Positions 8,576 through 17,382 are shown, numbered from the stretch's first letter. The stretch is 61,752 nucleotides of DNA from an uncultured Aquimarina sp. (GCA_947489195.1 CANLCT010000022.1:1-61752); one strand, 5' to 3'. Numbers and translations are program-made. Notes: generated by a model not told the origin, from the sequence alone.

Positions 8576-8659
8576 GCAAATAGTGATGTTTTTAAAACTC
8601 AATACAAGGTTTAATTTTTATAAAAACAAAAAGTAAAAATCAGTATTAAAAATAAGCTA

Positions 8660-8694
8660 CAAATATAATAAATAGCATATACATTTATAGACAA
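8660..8694 (-). promoter_or_regulatory. putative galK-galT promoter
   Basis: On the minus strand TTG (8692-8694) and TATATTTG (8660-8667) are separated by 24 bases. The -7 box is a full match to TAnnTTTG; the spacer is slightly longer than usual. The leader to galK would be about 180 bases. Confidence 0.4.
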
Positions 8695-8710
8695 TAGATG
8701 AACAGAACAT

Positions 8711-8746
8711 GCTTAAGTTTTTTTGAATTCTAAAAAAAACTTAAGC
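8711..8746. repeat. 14-bp inverted repeat in the gal intergenic region
   Basis: GCTTAAGTTTTTTT (8711-8724) is exactly complementary to AAAAAAACTTAAGC (8733-8746), with an 8-base loop. It lies between the divergent gal promoters. It could be a bidirectional terminator isolating the two sides or a protein-binding site; the sequence alone does not decide. Confidence 0.4.
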
Positions 8747-8971
8747 TTACAAGGCTATTTTTTTAAAAAAAGACGATCTAATGCTAACGGAATTTTTAAA
8801 ATTTTAAATTATAATGTTAAGTTAAACATTTTAATATTACACATTTCTTAATTTTTATAAAAAAAATAAATGTTTTAATCAGTATTATTGTTATAATAAT
8901 AAATTTATAACAATAATAAATGTAGCATCACTTCAACTGCAATACATCAGGCTGTTTTTATGTATTTTTGT

Positions 8972-9101
8972 ATTGCGCTTTCGAGCGCAATTTCATAATT
9001 AAACTTTGTGTATAGGCCTGAGCAACTTATACACGATTAGAAGTTTAGTTTTTTGATTAGTTGTTATTCCAGGCAGAGTGATTACTGCCTGGATTTTTTT
9101 T
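8972..9101 (+). ncRNA. candidate structured small RNA ending in an intrinsic terminator
   Basis: Seen on the plus strand: an 8-bp hairpin with a TTCG loop (8972-8991); a two-part hairpin with TAAACTT (9000-9006) pairing AAGTTTA (9041-9047) and GTGTATA (9008-9014) pairing TATACAC (9028-9034) around a 13-base loop; then a strong terminator (9069-9101). A TATTTTTG box at 8963-8970 fits the -7 consensus and would start an RNA of about 125 bases. galM has its own -7 box after the terminator, so this looks like a separate transcript rather than a leader. It could be a 6S-type RNA, another sRNA or an attenuator. I cannot match it to a family by eye. Confidence 0.4.
9069..9101 (+). terminator. intrinsic terminator upstream of galM
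   Basis: CCAGGCAG (9069-9076) pairs perfectly with CTGCCTGG (9085-9092) around an 8-base loop, followed by A and eight T. It ends the candidate RNA and stands 80 bases before galM. Confidence 0.8.
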
Positions 9102-9143
9102 GTCTAATAAGTAAAATCAAACAAAAAAATAAGCTAAATAATG

Positions 9144-9151
9144 TACCTTTG
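9144..9151 (+). promoter_or_regulatory. putative -7 box of galM-galE
   Basis: TACCTTTG matches TAnnTTTG and lies 30 bases before the galM ATG, downstream of the terminator at 9069-9101. No properly spaced upstream TTG is seen. Confidence 0.45.
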
Positions 9152-9181
9152 GCTTCAATTAATTAAACACACTTTAAAATA

Positions 9182-10219
9182 ATGATTACTCAAGAAAGCT
9201 TTGGAACAACACAATCAGGCGACAACGTTCAAAAGTTTATTTTAAGTAACAAAAATGGCTACTCAGTCCATTTAATTAGCTATGGCTTAAGCATCCAAAA
9301 AATCATTTATCCCGACAACCAAGATATTGTTTTAGGTTTTGATTCTATTTCCGAATATGAAAACGACAACTTTTACATTGGTAAAATTGTTGGAAGAAAT
9401 GCGAATAGACTTTCTAACGCAACTATTGTTATTGACCAAAAAGAAGTTCAGCTTTCAAAAAACGAAACTCATAAACAATTACATGGCGGACATCAAGGTT
9501 TTGATAAAAAAAACTGGGACTGTGAAATTGTAAATTTTGAGGATAAAAAAGTACTTATTGCCACTTATACAAGTAAAGATTTAGAAGAAGGCTATCCTGG
9601 CGAACTTAAAGTTACCGTAAGCTTTGAACTCACCAACAAGAATACACTTGAAATGAGCTATACGGCTACTACTTCAAAAACTACCGTTGTCAATTTAACT
9701 CGACATGATTATTTCAATTTAAAAGACGGGGGTATTTCTGATGTGAAAGAACATTTTATTAAAATTAACAGCAATAAATTTACGGTTAATGACACTGAAA
9801 ATCTTCCCACAGGAGAAATAAGAGACACTAAATATACTGCCCTACATTTTAACTCTGGAACAACCATAGCCGAAAACATTGCTAAGGATCCAAAAAGTCT
9901 AGCCATGGGGTTTGATCATAACTACATTATAAACAATAATAACAATAATAGCACCCCTTTGGCTGCAACAGCTACTGATTTAAAAAGTAAGAGACAGCTC
10001 GAAATATACACAACACAACCTGGCTTGCAATTTTACACTGCTGCTTATCTTGATAAAGTAAAAGGCAAAAACGAGACAATTTATAATGGATTTCATGGGT
10101 TTTGTTTTGAAGGACAACATTTTCCAGACGCCACAAAACACGAACATTTTGAATCTACCATTTTAAGGCCACACCAAACATACACACAAAAATTAATTTA
10201 TAAATTTAGTGCTAAATAA
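9182..10219 (+). CDS. galM: aldose 1-epimerase (galactose mutarotase)
   Basis: GalM interconverts the alpha and beta anomers of galactose, feeding galactokinase. The 345-residue product shows the family's segments in order: FDSISEYENDNFYIGKIVGRNANR, HKQLHGGHQGFDKKNW, a catalytic-His strand VNLTRHDYFNL, GFDHNYII, QPGLQFYT and FCFEGQHFPDA with the general-base Glu. The usual NLTNHxYFNL is NLTRHDYFNL here: the residue before the catalytic His is Arg rather than Asn. No signal peptide is seen, so it is cytoplasmic. galE follows after 15 bases, an operon. Full length. Confidence 0.9.
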   Translation: MITQESFGTTQSGDNVQKFILSNKNGYSVHLISYGLSIQKIIYPDNQDIVLGFDSISEYENDNFYIGKIVGRNANRLSNATIVIDQKEVQLSKNETHKQLHGGHQGFDKKNWDCEIVNFEDKKVLIATYTSKDLEEGYPGELKVTVSFELTNKNTLEMSYTATTSKTTVVNLTRHDYFNLKDGGISDVKEHFIKINSNKFTVNDTENLPTGEIRDTKYTALHFNSGTTIAENIAKDPKSLAMGFDHNYIINNNNNNSTPLAATATDLKSKRQLEIYTTQPGLQFYTAAYLDKVKGKNETIYNGFHGFCFEGQHFPDATKHEHFESTILRPHQTYTQKLIYKFSAK

Positions 10220-10234
10220 AAATTAAAAAGTAAT

Positions 10235-11254
10235 ATGAAAATATTAGTAACAGGAGGATTAGGTTTCATAGGCTCTCACACTGTCGTAGAACTTCAAAAC
10301 GAAGGCTACGAAGTTGTTATTATTGATAATTGCTCAAACTCATCAGAAGATGTACTTGTTGGCATTGAAAATATCACTGGAAAAAAACCCTTTTTTGAAA
10401 AAATAGATTTACGCGATCGTAAAAAAGTAAATGATTTTTTTAAAAAACACTCTGATGTTGCCGGTGTTATTCATTTTGCTGCTTCAAAAGCTGTTGGCGA
10501 AAGTGTTAAAATACCACTTACCTATTACGAAAATAATATTGGGACACTTGTTTATCTTTTACAAGAGCTACAAGAAAAAGATGATGCTAATTTTATATTC
10601 AGTTCTTCATGTACTGTTTATGGACAAGCTGATGAGTTACCCATTACCGAAAATGCCCCTGTTAAAACAGCCGAATCTCCTTACGGAAATACAAAACAAA
10701 TAGGTGAAGAAATTATAAGAGATACTTGTAAAGTAACACCTAAACTTAAAGCGATTGCCTTACGTTATTTTAACCCTATTGGGGCGCATAAATCAACTGA
10801 AATTGGCGAGCTTCCACTTGGTGTTCCTCAGAACTTAGTGCCTTTTATAACGCAAACTGCAATGGGCTTACGTGATAAACTTTCTGTTTTTGGCGATGAT
10901 TATGACACTCCAGATGGTACTTGTATTCGCGATTACATCCATGTTGTAGACTTAGCTAAAGCACATGTTATTGCCCTAACAAGATTACTAAAAAATAAAA
11001 ACAAAGAAAATTACGAAGTTTTCAATTTAGGAACCGGAACCGGAAGCTCTGTTTTAGAAGTAATCAAGTCTTTTGAAAAAGTATCTGAACAGTCACTTAA
11101 TTACGCTATTGTAGACCGTAGAGAAGGCGATATTACCGCTGCCTATGCCGATACCACACTTGCCAATGATGAACTTGGATGGAAAGCTGAATTGGATTTA
11201 GATGAAGCTATGAGAACCGCATGGAAATGGGAACAAAAGGTTAGAAATAAATAA
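10235..11254 (+). CDS. galE: UDP-glucose 4-epimerase
   Basis: GalE interconverts UDP-galactose and UDP-glucose using tightly bound NAD, closing the Leloir cycle and supplying UDP-galactose for surface polysaccharide. The 339-residue product has the Rossmann motif GGLGFIG (7-13), the SSSCTVYG segment (123-130; Cys in place of the more usual Ala), the catalytic YGNTK (Tyr150, Lys154), the RYFNPIGAH segment and GTCIRDYIHVVDLA, which are diagnostic of GalE rather than other SDR epimerases. It is the last gene of galM-galE and is followed by a strong terminator at 11289. Confidence 0.95.
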   Translation: MKILVTGGLGFIGSHTVVELQNEGYEVVIIDNCSNSSEDVLVGIENITGKKPFFEKIDLRDRKKVNDFFKKHSDVAGVIHFAASKAVGESVKIPLTYYENNIGTLVYLLQELQEKDDANFIFSSSCTVYGQADELPITENAPVKTAESPYGNTKQIGEEIIRDTCKVTPKLKAIALRYFNPIGAHKSTEIGELPLGVPQNLVPFITQTAMGLRDKLSVFGDDYDTPDGTCIRDYIHVVDLAKAHVIALTRLLKNKNKENYEVFNLGTGTGSSVLEVIKSFEKVSEQSLNYAIVDRREGDITAAYADTTLANDELGWKAELDLDEAMRTAWKWEQKVRNK

Positions 11255-11288
11255 ACTTCAAAAAGAAATAAATATTTAAACACAAAAA

Positions 11289-11325
11289 AACCTGTAAAAC
11301 ATAATGTTTTACAGGTTTTTTTTGT
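11289..11325. terminator. bidirectional terminator between galE and ppiD
   Basis: AACCTGTAAAAC (11289-11300) pairs perfectly with GTTTTACAGGTT (11306-11317), loop ATAAT, with A-run before and T-run after. It serves two converging genes. Confidence 0.85.
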
Positions 11326-11350
11326 GTTTTAACAAATACTATATTATTGA

Positions 11351-13462
11351 TTAATAAAGTACTGCTCTTTTATCTTCTATTTCAGCTTTTTCTTTTAAAG
11401 CACTTAACAAACCTCCTTGAGCTTTACGAGCTTCATCTTCAGATTTCTTATTAGCCATACCTTGGTATGATGCCAAACCTTGTCCAGGAGTTTTAGATGT
11501 TACTTTAACCACGTACACTCCTTTATTTCCTTCAATTGGTTTTGATACTCCATTTACATCTAACGCAAATGCTGTACCCACAACTTTCTTTTCAATACCA
11601 GCACCGCTAATTGTTGAATTCTTCATTGTAATTGCAGAAGCTGATTTTACAGAAACATTATTTGCTTTAGCAATTTCTTCTAAATTATCCCCTGTAATTT
11701 TATCCATTAATATTTTAGCTTTCTTTTGATTTTTTAAAATAGGAGCTACTTTTGCCGAAGCTTCTTCAACATTCATCACCCCTTCTTTTTCAACAGCAAC
11801 TAATTTTGCTATTACATAACCACTTGGCAAATCAAAGCTTTTAACAGCTCCTTTTTCAGTTTCTTCATTAAATGCCCAACGAACTATTTGACGTTGCTTA
11901 CCAACACCAGGAATATTTTCATCTAATTCTCCAATTTTAGTTACAGGTTTAGAAGTTAAACTAGCCTCTTTAGCAGCTTCTTCAAAGCCTTTTTCGCGAG
12001 CACTAATTACAAATTTACTTGACTTAGCGTAAATTTCATTAATAGTCTTTTCACTAGGCTCAATTTTTTGAGCTATGGTAGCAACTTTTACTGCTTTTTG
12101 AATATTCTTTTGATCTTCAATTTTAATTACATGAAATCCAAAACGAGTTTCCACAACACCAATATCACCTTTTTTATTTTCAAAAACATAATCATTAAAT
12201 GCTGGCACCATTCTACCAGGAGTAAAATAACCTAAATCCCCTCCTTTATCCTTGTTCGAATTATCCGCAGATAAACTTACTGCTAACTCAGCAAATTTTG
12301 AATTCTTTTTTGTTACAACAGACAATACACTATCTGCTAATTTTTTAGCTTCTTCTTTAGTTCTTGTTACATCTGGACCTGCAAATTGCAACCCTTTATA
12401 AGCAATTAAAATGTGACTCGCTTTAACTGAGTCTGGTATTTTAGTTTCCGCAATTAATTTAGAAAGTTTAATGTACGCTCCGTCTTTATAAGGACCATAA
12501 ACCTTACCTATCTCTGCATCAAATAAATTTGTAGCAACATCAGTATTTAATTTACTTTTAAATTCATATTTATCACTATACTTAATGGCTGAATTTTCAT
12601 TTACAAACTCTTCAACATTTTTAGTATTTGCAAAACCTAATACTTTTTCGGTTTGCTTAGTAACGTTATTAAATTCATCCGAATCATTGATCAGTTTACT
12701 TAACTGAGCCGAAATGTCTTTTTCATCCTCTAGCGTTGCTACCTCATCAATTTTCACATACTCAATATTAGTATAAGCTTCTCTTTCATACTCGCTTTTG
12801 TGTGCATTAATGTAAGCCTTAATATCATCTTTAGAAACCTCTACCTCTTTATCATCAACAGATGTATATGGCAATTGCACATAACTGATATTGATTTTAT
12901 CATTCTCCATTTTATAATCTAGCTCACCTTCATTAATAGTAGCCTTTAAACCCGCCTTAACCATATTTAAGTAAACATTTCCAGCTACATCTTTTGCTAT
13001 TTGACCTTCATTGGTTGTCCAATTATTGTATTGCGCTCTATTTGTTTCTTTCATTTCCAAAATCAACTCCTGCAATTTTTCTATACTAAAACTACCATCT
13101 TCATTCTTTAATGATGGGTCATTAGCATAACGACGAGCTAATTCTTCATTTAAATGTGCTTTATCGACAATAATACCAGCTGCTTCGGCGCGTTGACCTG
13201 TCAACAATCCATTTACTTTTTGGCTCCAAACATTACGAACGGCCTGCATATCGGAACCGCTACGTCGTTGGCTATCTACCAATTCCTGAAATTCAGATGT
13301 TTTTATTTCCTCTCCGTTTACTTCTCCTATAGTTTTTTGAGCTTTTTGCCCTCCAAATCCTCCGCTTCTAACCAAATCCCCAATGATAAATGCGAAAAGG
13401 GCCAGAGCTATGATCATAATTAGAAAAAATGATCGTTGCCTAATTTTATTTAATACTGCCAT
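11351..13462 (-). CDS. ppiD: membrane-anchored peptidyl-prolyl isomerase, PpiD/SurA-like
   Basis: A 703-residue protein with an N-terminal transmembrane anchor (about 12-33, FFLIMIIALALFAFIIGDLV). A SurA-N-like chaperone region follows (about 35-200), then a rotamase (PpiC-type) domain at about 345-452 containing VKASHILIAY, KGGDLGYFTPGRMVPAFND and TRFGFHVIKI, and a long C-terminal chaperone arm. It should work at the periplasmic face of the inner membrane helping outer membrane proteins fold. The family is typically 620-710 residues in this phylum. Upstream lies a 449-base gap without genes, then the lptC cluster on the same strand. PpiD is the closest named family; the symbol is by similarity of architecture. 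Confidence 0.85.
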   Translation of the reverse strand: MAVLNKIRQRSFFLIMIIALALFAFIIGDLVRSGGFGGQKAQKTIGEVNGEEIKTSEFQELVDSQRRSGSDMQAVRNVWSQKVNGLLTGQRAEAAGIIVDKAHLNEELARRYANDPSLKNEDGSFSIEKLQELILEMKETNRAQYNNWTTNEGQIAKDVAGNVYLNMVKAGLKATINEGELDYKMENDKINISYVQLPYTSVDDKEVEVSKDDIKAYINAHKSEYEREAYTNIEYVKIDEVATLEDEKDISAQLSKLINDSDEFNNVTKQTEKVLGFANTKNVEEFVNENSAIKYSDKYEFKSKLNTDVATNLFDAEIGKVYGPYKDGAYIKLSKLIAETKIPDSVKASHILIAYKGLQFAGPDVTRTKEEAKKLADSVLSVVTKKNSKFAELAVSLSADNSNKDKGGDLGYFTPGRMVPAFNDYVFENKKGDIGVVETRFGFHVIKIEDQKNIQKAVKVATIAQKIEPSEKTINEIYAKSSKFVISAREKGFEEAAKEASLTSKPVTKIGELDENIPGVGKQRQIVRWAFNEETEKGAVKSFDLPSGYVIAKLVAVEKEGVMNVEEASAKVAPILKNQKKAKILMDKITGDNLEEIAKANNVSVKSASAITMKNSTISGAGIEKKVVGTAFALDVNGVSKPIEGNKGVYVVKVTSKTPGQGLASYQGMANKKSEDEARKAQGGLLSALKEKAEIEDKRAVLY

Positions 13463-13911
13463 CTTTTTGGTACTTTATTTTATTCGATAAGGGGCGAAAA
13501 TAAGATTTTATTAATTAAAATGAAACAGAATACATTTAAAAGTTCAAGCGTTTTCGTAGACTTTAAGTCAAGATCAACTTAAGTTAGGCTAGTATTAATT
13601 TCTTCTTTGATGTTTACGCAACTGTAATTTGAAAGTGTTCGATTACAGCTCTTTCGTTTACCTTAAGTATTTCTTCGCCAAAGTCCCTAAAAAACCCCTA
13701 AAACTTTACTTTTTCAAAAAAGTATTTATAGGCCTAAATTGCATTTCTACTAAACAAAAACCATATAAACCTTCGTTAAAAACCTGAAAAAATATTTATG
13801 TTTTTACACTCTTAATTTCGCAGAATAAATTTTTTATTCAATTTTTACCAAAAAATGAATGAAAAATTCTGAATATTTTGAATATTTTGAATATTCGACT
13901 CTAAATAATTA
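13463..13911. other. gene-free region with a short tandem repeat
   Basis: No coding region is convincing. The sequence holds two and a half direct copies of GAATATTTT at 13871-13895 just downstream of the small membrane protein gene, and a loose inverted repeat GTAAT/ATTAC near 13625-13648. In related Flavobacteriaceae, from memory, a CBS-domain hemolysin/CNNM-type gene often lies between lptC and ppiD; no trace of it is visible here. Confidence 0.45.
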
Positions 13912-14100
13912 CTATTTCCTATTTTCAAATTTTTTGCGAAAATGTCGCTTAAAAAAGAACATTCCTATAGCAGCAATGACTAATAACACAAAAGCCCAAT
14001 TGATCACACCTGTTTCTTGATATTCTGTATATACCGTATATCCAAAAAATACGCCCACAAATAAATAAGCATATTGAAAAAAAGCTTGAAGTGATTTCAT
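13912..14100 (-). CDS. small two-helix membrane protein of unknown function
   Basis: A 62-residue product with two hydrophobic segments (about residues 8-24 and 33-50) and a basic tail FFFKRHFRKKFENRK that should face the cytoplasm. I do not recognise a named family, although small proteins like this often sit beside lptC in Flavobacteriaceae. It follows lptC on the same strand after a 76-base gap, so it may be cotranscribed. The ATG at 14100 is the only reasonable start. Confidence rests on the clear membrane pattern and gene context. Confidence 0.65.
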   Translation of the reverse strand: MKSLQAFFQYAYLFVGVFFGYTVYTEYQETGVINWAFVLLVIAAIGMFFFKRHFRKKFENRK

Positions 14101-14176
14101 AAAATTTTAAAATTAAAAACAACCTGAGATAAGTTATTATTTGAATAAGTAAGATACAAAAAATGATTACAGAAGA

Positions 14177-14740
14177 TTACTCCTTTAGCACTTGAGTCCC
14201 TACATTTGTACGCGATTTAAAGTTGGTAAAATCTTCATTTACATCAAAACCGGCACCTTTATTTTTAGCTCCGTTTTTTAACACCGCGCTATATTCATTA
14301 TCTGTAAACAACCAATGTAATTTCTGATCCCAATATAATTGTGGCGCATTTACCAAAATGCTATCAGCTGTTACTATTTTAACATTGCCAGATAAATCCA
14401 CCAAACTTGTTTCTTCATACTGAATTCCAAAATCTGCTTCGATAGTAGACTTTCCTCCTTTTTTATCAAAAACAATTAATTCTACCCCCTTAGGAAACTC
14501 CCTATACGGAAAGTCGATGTGAGTAAAATCCTTAAAAATAGGCGCTTTCATGATCGCTACTAATTTTCCGGAATCGGTGTATTTTACAACCACCTCTTTA
14601 CCTACTCCTTGAGCAACTTCATTAAAATTAATTGTAGTATTATTACTCCCCTTAGGAGAACAACAATAAAAAAACATTGTTACGAGCATAGCCGCAACAA
14701 TGTTTTTAAAAAATGTAATATATCTAGCTTTTATAGCCAT
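14177..14740 (-). CDS. lptC: LPS export ABC transporter periplasmic protein LptC
   Basis: LptC bridges the inner membrane LptB2FG complex to LptA and passes lipopolysaccharide across the periplasm. The 187-residue product has an N-terminal hydrophobic anchor ending in Cys-Cys-Ser (Cys26/27, possibly lipidated). A beta-jellyroll of the LptC/LptA type follows: VVVKYTDSGKLVAIMKAPIF, YREFPKGVELIVFDKKGG, STIEADFGIQYEET and VDLSGNVKIVTADSILVNAPQLYWDQ. It is 13 bases downstream of the TPR gene, within the run coaX, outer membrane protein, TPR protein, lptC. Confidence 0.85.
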   Translation of the reverse strand: MAIKARYITFFKNIVAAMLVTMFFYCCSPKGSNNTTINFNEVAQGVGKEVVVKYTDSGKLVAIMKAPIFKDFTHIDFPYREFPKGVELIVFDKKGGKSTIEADFGIQYEETSLVDLSGNVKIVTADSILVNAPQLYWDQKLHWLFTDNEYSAVLKNGAKNKGAGFDVNEDFTNFKSRTNVGTQVLKE

Positions 14741-14753
14741 GAGTAGCTACAAA

Positions 14754-16127
14754 TTATAAGTTTGGCACTTTAACAGACTCACCTATCCAACAACCAATTT
14801 TTATGGTTTTACCTTGCATTCCTTTTGTAAATACATCTGATTTAGATGGAGCACTAGCCATGTAACTTGCTACTGTTTTTTTAGCTCTTGATGCTACCGA
14901 AGGATCAACTCTTGCCGCTTTGCTAGCATAGTTAGCTGCTAACCAATATACCGCACGCTTACTAAATTCATCTGTTCCACAATTATTAGCACTTTTACCA
15001 ATCATACTGGCAATTTGCAAATACGCTCCACCAAGTGATGGCTTAAACTCTAATGCCTTTCTAAAATATTGCCTAGCTTTTCCATAGCTTCCTTTTTTCT
15101 TTTCTGCCAAGGCAATTTCCACATAAGCCTCTGCTTTACGACTTGGATTATCTTCGCGCTCTATAGCTTCTTCATAATATTTACGAGCTGCAGTAACATC
15201 ACCTCTCTGCTCAGCTAACTTTCCTAAATACTTTGCTGTTACCGCCGATGGCTCTAAGTTATGTTGTTGCTCTACCAATTTTAAAAATAAAGGATCGGTA
15301 GTACATTCTTTTTTATACATACGTCTAGCCGATTGCTTTACCCATTTAATATCTCCTTTTTTTGTATCAAATTCTTGTGTAAACAAAGGAATTAAATAAG
15401 GGCAATCTGCAAGCTTTCCTAATTTTTTATCGATAGACGTTTTTACCTGACTATATACTTTTAGGTTTTTTTCTGCTTTTGCCAATCCCTTTTTTTCCTT
15501 ACTTAATAAATCAGCACCTGATTCTTCTTTTGCAGTATATTTAGCAATTTTAGCTGCCATTCTACTTTCTTCAACTTCAATTTTATCAGTCAAATCATCA
15601 TAAGTTGAAAAAACCTCTCCAATTTCTTTTTTACCTTCAGACTGTAAGTCTAATAGTAAAGAAAAATAAGTGTATATTTTTTTTGGGCCTTTAAAGTTTT
15701 TTTTATCCTTTGTATAAGCATCCTTAAACATTTCAAATTGCTCTTCTTTGGTGCCCATTTTATTTTCGTACTTCAACAAAGCAATATCCGAAATCATATC
15801 ACCGACTGGAGTTTTAGAAGCAAAATGTTGTTTACGCTCATTAAACAACGTAACCAATTCATTTACTACAGCTGCCTTATCTCCTTCTGGCGCTTTTTTA
15901 AGCTTATCGCGAAGTATTTTTTCACTATACTGAAAGGTTGCCAAACTATAAGCTGGACAATTTTTACGCACTTTTTCTAAATATGGCGCTGCCTCGGCAT
16001 AATTTTTCACTTTAGCACTCTCAATTCCTAAAGAAGCATTTTTTTTACACTCATCAGACACCTGAGCACTTAAAGAATAAGTCGTTACTAAAAAAGTACC
16101 AATAGCTATTTTAAGTAATGATTTCAT
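14754..16127 (-). CDS. tetratricopeptide-repeat periplasmic protein
   Basis: A 457-residue protein with a cleavable signal peptide (MKSLLKIAIGTFLVTTYSLSAQ). Helical repeats are visible at about residues 30-60 (GIESAKVKNYAEAAPYLEKV) and most clearly at 285-370 (AKYLGKLAEQRGDVTAARKYYEEAIER and the following QYFRKALEFKP unit). The middle (about 180-235) is charged and may be coiled coil. TPR proteins of this kind act as scaffolds in envelope assembly. The conserved position between a FadL-like outer membrane protein and lptC suggests a role there, but no specific function can be assigned. It starts 13 bases after the stop of the upstream gene. Confidence 0.75.
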   Translation of the reverse strand: MKSLLKIAIGTFLVTTYSLSAQVSDECKKNASLGIESAKVKNYAEAAPYLEKVRKNCPAYSLATFQYSEKILRDKLKKAPEGDKAAVVNELVTLFNERKQHFASKTPVGDMISDIALLKYENKMGTKEEQFEMFKDAYTKDKKNFKGPKKIYTYFSLLLDLQSEGKKEIGEVFSTYDDLTDKIEVEESRMAAKIAKYTAKEESGADLLSKEKKGLAKAEKNLKVYSQVKTSIDKKLGKLADCPYLIPLFTQEFDTKKGDIKWVKQSARRMYKKECTTDPLFLKLVEQQHNLEPSAVTAKYLGKLAEQRGDVTAARKYYEEAIEREDNPSRKAEAYVEIALAEKKKGSYGKARQYFRKALEFKPSLGGAYLQIASMIGKSANNCGTDEFSKRAVYWLAANYASKAARVDPSVASRAKKTVASYMASAPSKSDVFTKGMQGKTIKIGCWIGESVKVPNL

Positions 16128-16140
16128 AGTTAATGTTATG

Positions 16141-17382
16141 TTAATTAAATTTTCTTTTCCTAAACCATTTATCGCTTAATGACAAACCTACAGAAAAATT
16201 AATAAAATTTTCTTTTACTAATCCTGCATCTGTTGTTCCTCTTGTTCCGAGCTCAACACCTAAATCAATTGATGACAAACCTTGCGACACAGGTAATGAA
16301 ACACCAAAAGACGTGCCAAACTCATTTATATCTTCGCCTTGTATTACCAAACCAAGTCTTTCATAACGCATTCCAAAGCGATAAGTAACTCGTTTAAAAT
16401 AACTTGTTAACGAATTGAATTTTGGAATATAAAACCCTCCCATTCTAACACCATATGCTTTTGCATAATTTGTACGAACTCTGTCTTGTACTCGATCACG
16501 GTAATCATTATTATTTTCTAAATAAGCTTCACCACCTACAAACCACTTACTCTTTTTTATAATAGCTCCGCCTAATGTTAACCTACTAGGCAAACTAAAT
16601 GACCTATCTGCTATATCTACAATTTCATTTTCTGTTGATGACACTGCACCATCTCCTGCTATTGCTACAGCCGAAAATTCTTGAATATTTTCAGATCTTA
16701 TTTTTCCTGATTGATTGTATATTATTGAAGCCCTTATTAAGGTTTGCTCATCTAAATCTAAATCATATACTGCCGAAAGTGTGTAACTAACTCCCCCTAC
16801 ATCAGTTTGAGTTGTCACTCTTGTATCATTTTGCGAATCTGGAAATTGCGTTACCACATTTTCAATACGCCCAAAATTATATTGAAATTCAGCACCTAAT
16901 TTTAAACCCTTATAAATTTTAGCTCCAGCTCCCAAATACACTCTATTCACATTTCCTGAACCTGTATTAGTCTCCTCTAAGCCTTCGGCATTTATCCCTC
17001 TAAAAGAAAACCCAACTGACCTGTAAGGCACTAATCCAAAACCAAAACCAAATTTATCTGCAGGTATACTTACTGTTAAATAATCTAACGTAGTAGCTTT
17101 CCCATTGGCATCTTGACCATTTTCTTTAAATGTTGTGGTTTTATAAGTTCCTCCAACACCAAAAGCGGTAGTTTTTAAATCGCCATAAAGTGCAGGGTTT
17201 AGAATATTTGGAGTAAAAGGATCTGCGTATGTAGATAGTCCTCCCATACTTTTATTTGCAATAGATCCTCTAAAGTTTAATATACCCAAACCGTGGATTG
17301 AGTAAGGTGACGATGTAGATTCCTGAGCATTTGCAAAACTTGCCATCAAAAGCAGTACACCGACTATTATTTTTTTTATCAT
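16141..17382 (-). CDS. outer membrane beta-barrel protein, FadL/OmpP1-like
   Basis: A 413-residue protein with a signal peptide (IIVGVLLLMASFANAQ) and alternating beta strands throughout. The N-terminal segment STSSPYSIHGLGILNFRGSIANKSMGGLSTY, a hatch-like start, is typical of the FadL/TodX-related barrels of Bacteroidota. The last residues end in a basic tail rather than a classical terminal Phe motif. A role in hydrophobic solute uptake is known for FadL, but the substrate here is unknown. Its start codon overlaps the coaX stop by 4 bases (17379-17382), implying translational coupling in one operon. Confidence 0.75.
   Translation of the reverse strand: MIKKIIVGVLLLMASFANAQESTSSPYSIHGLGILNFRGSIANKSMGGLSTYADPFTPNILNPALYGDLKTTAFGVGGTYKTTTFKENGQDANGKATTLDYLTVSIPADKFGFGFGLVPYRSVGFSFRGINAEGLEETNTGSGNVNRVYLGAGAKIYKGLKLGAEFQYNFGRIENVVTQFPDSQNDTRVTTQTDVGGVSYTLSAVYDLDLDEQTLIRASIIYNQSGKIRSENIQEFSAVAIAGDGAVSSTENEIVDIADRSFSLPSRLTLGGAIIKKSKWFVGGEAYLENNNDYRDRVQDRVRTNYAKAYGVRMGGFYIPKFNSLTSYFKRVTYRFGMRYERLGLVIQGEDINEFGTSFGVSLPVSQGLSSIDLGVELGTRGTTDAGLVKENFINFSVGLSLSDKWFRKRKFN

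Noticed and set aside
8972..8991. Terminator at the TTCG hairpin in the gal spacer
   Set aside because: There is no T-run after it and no gene ends before it; it fits better as part of the structured RNA.
13871..13895. CRISPR-like array from the GAATATTTT repeats
   Set aside because: The units are 9 bases, directly adjacent, without spacers; no cas genes. A simple tandem repeat.
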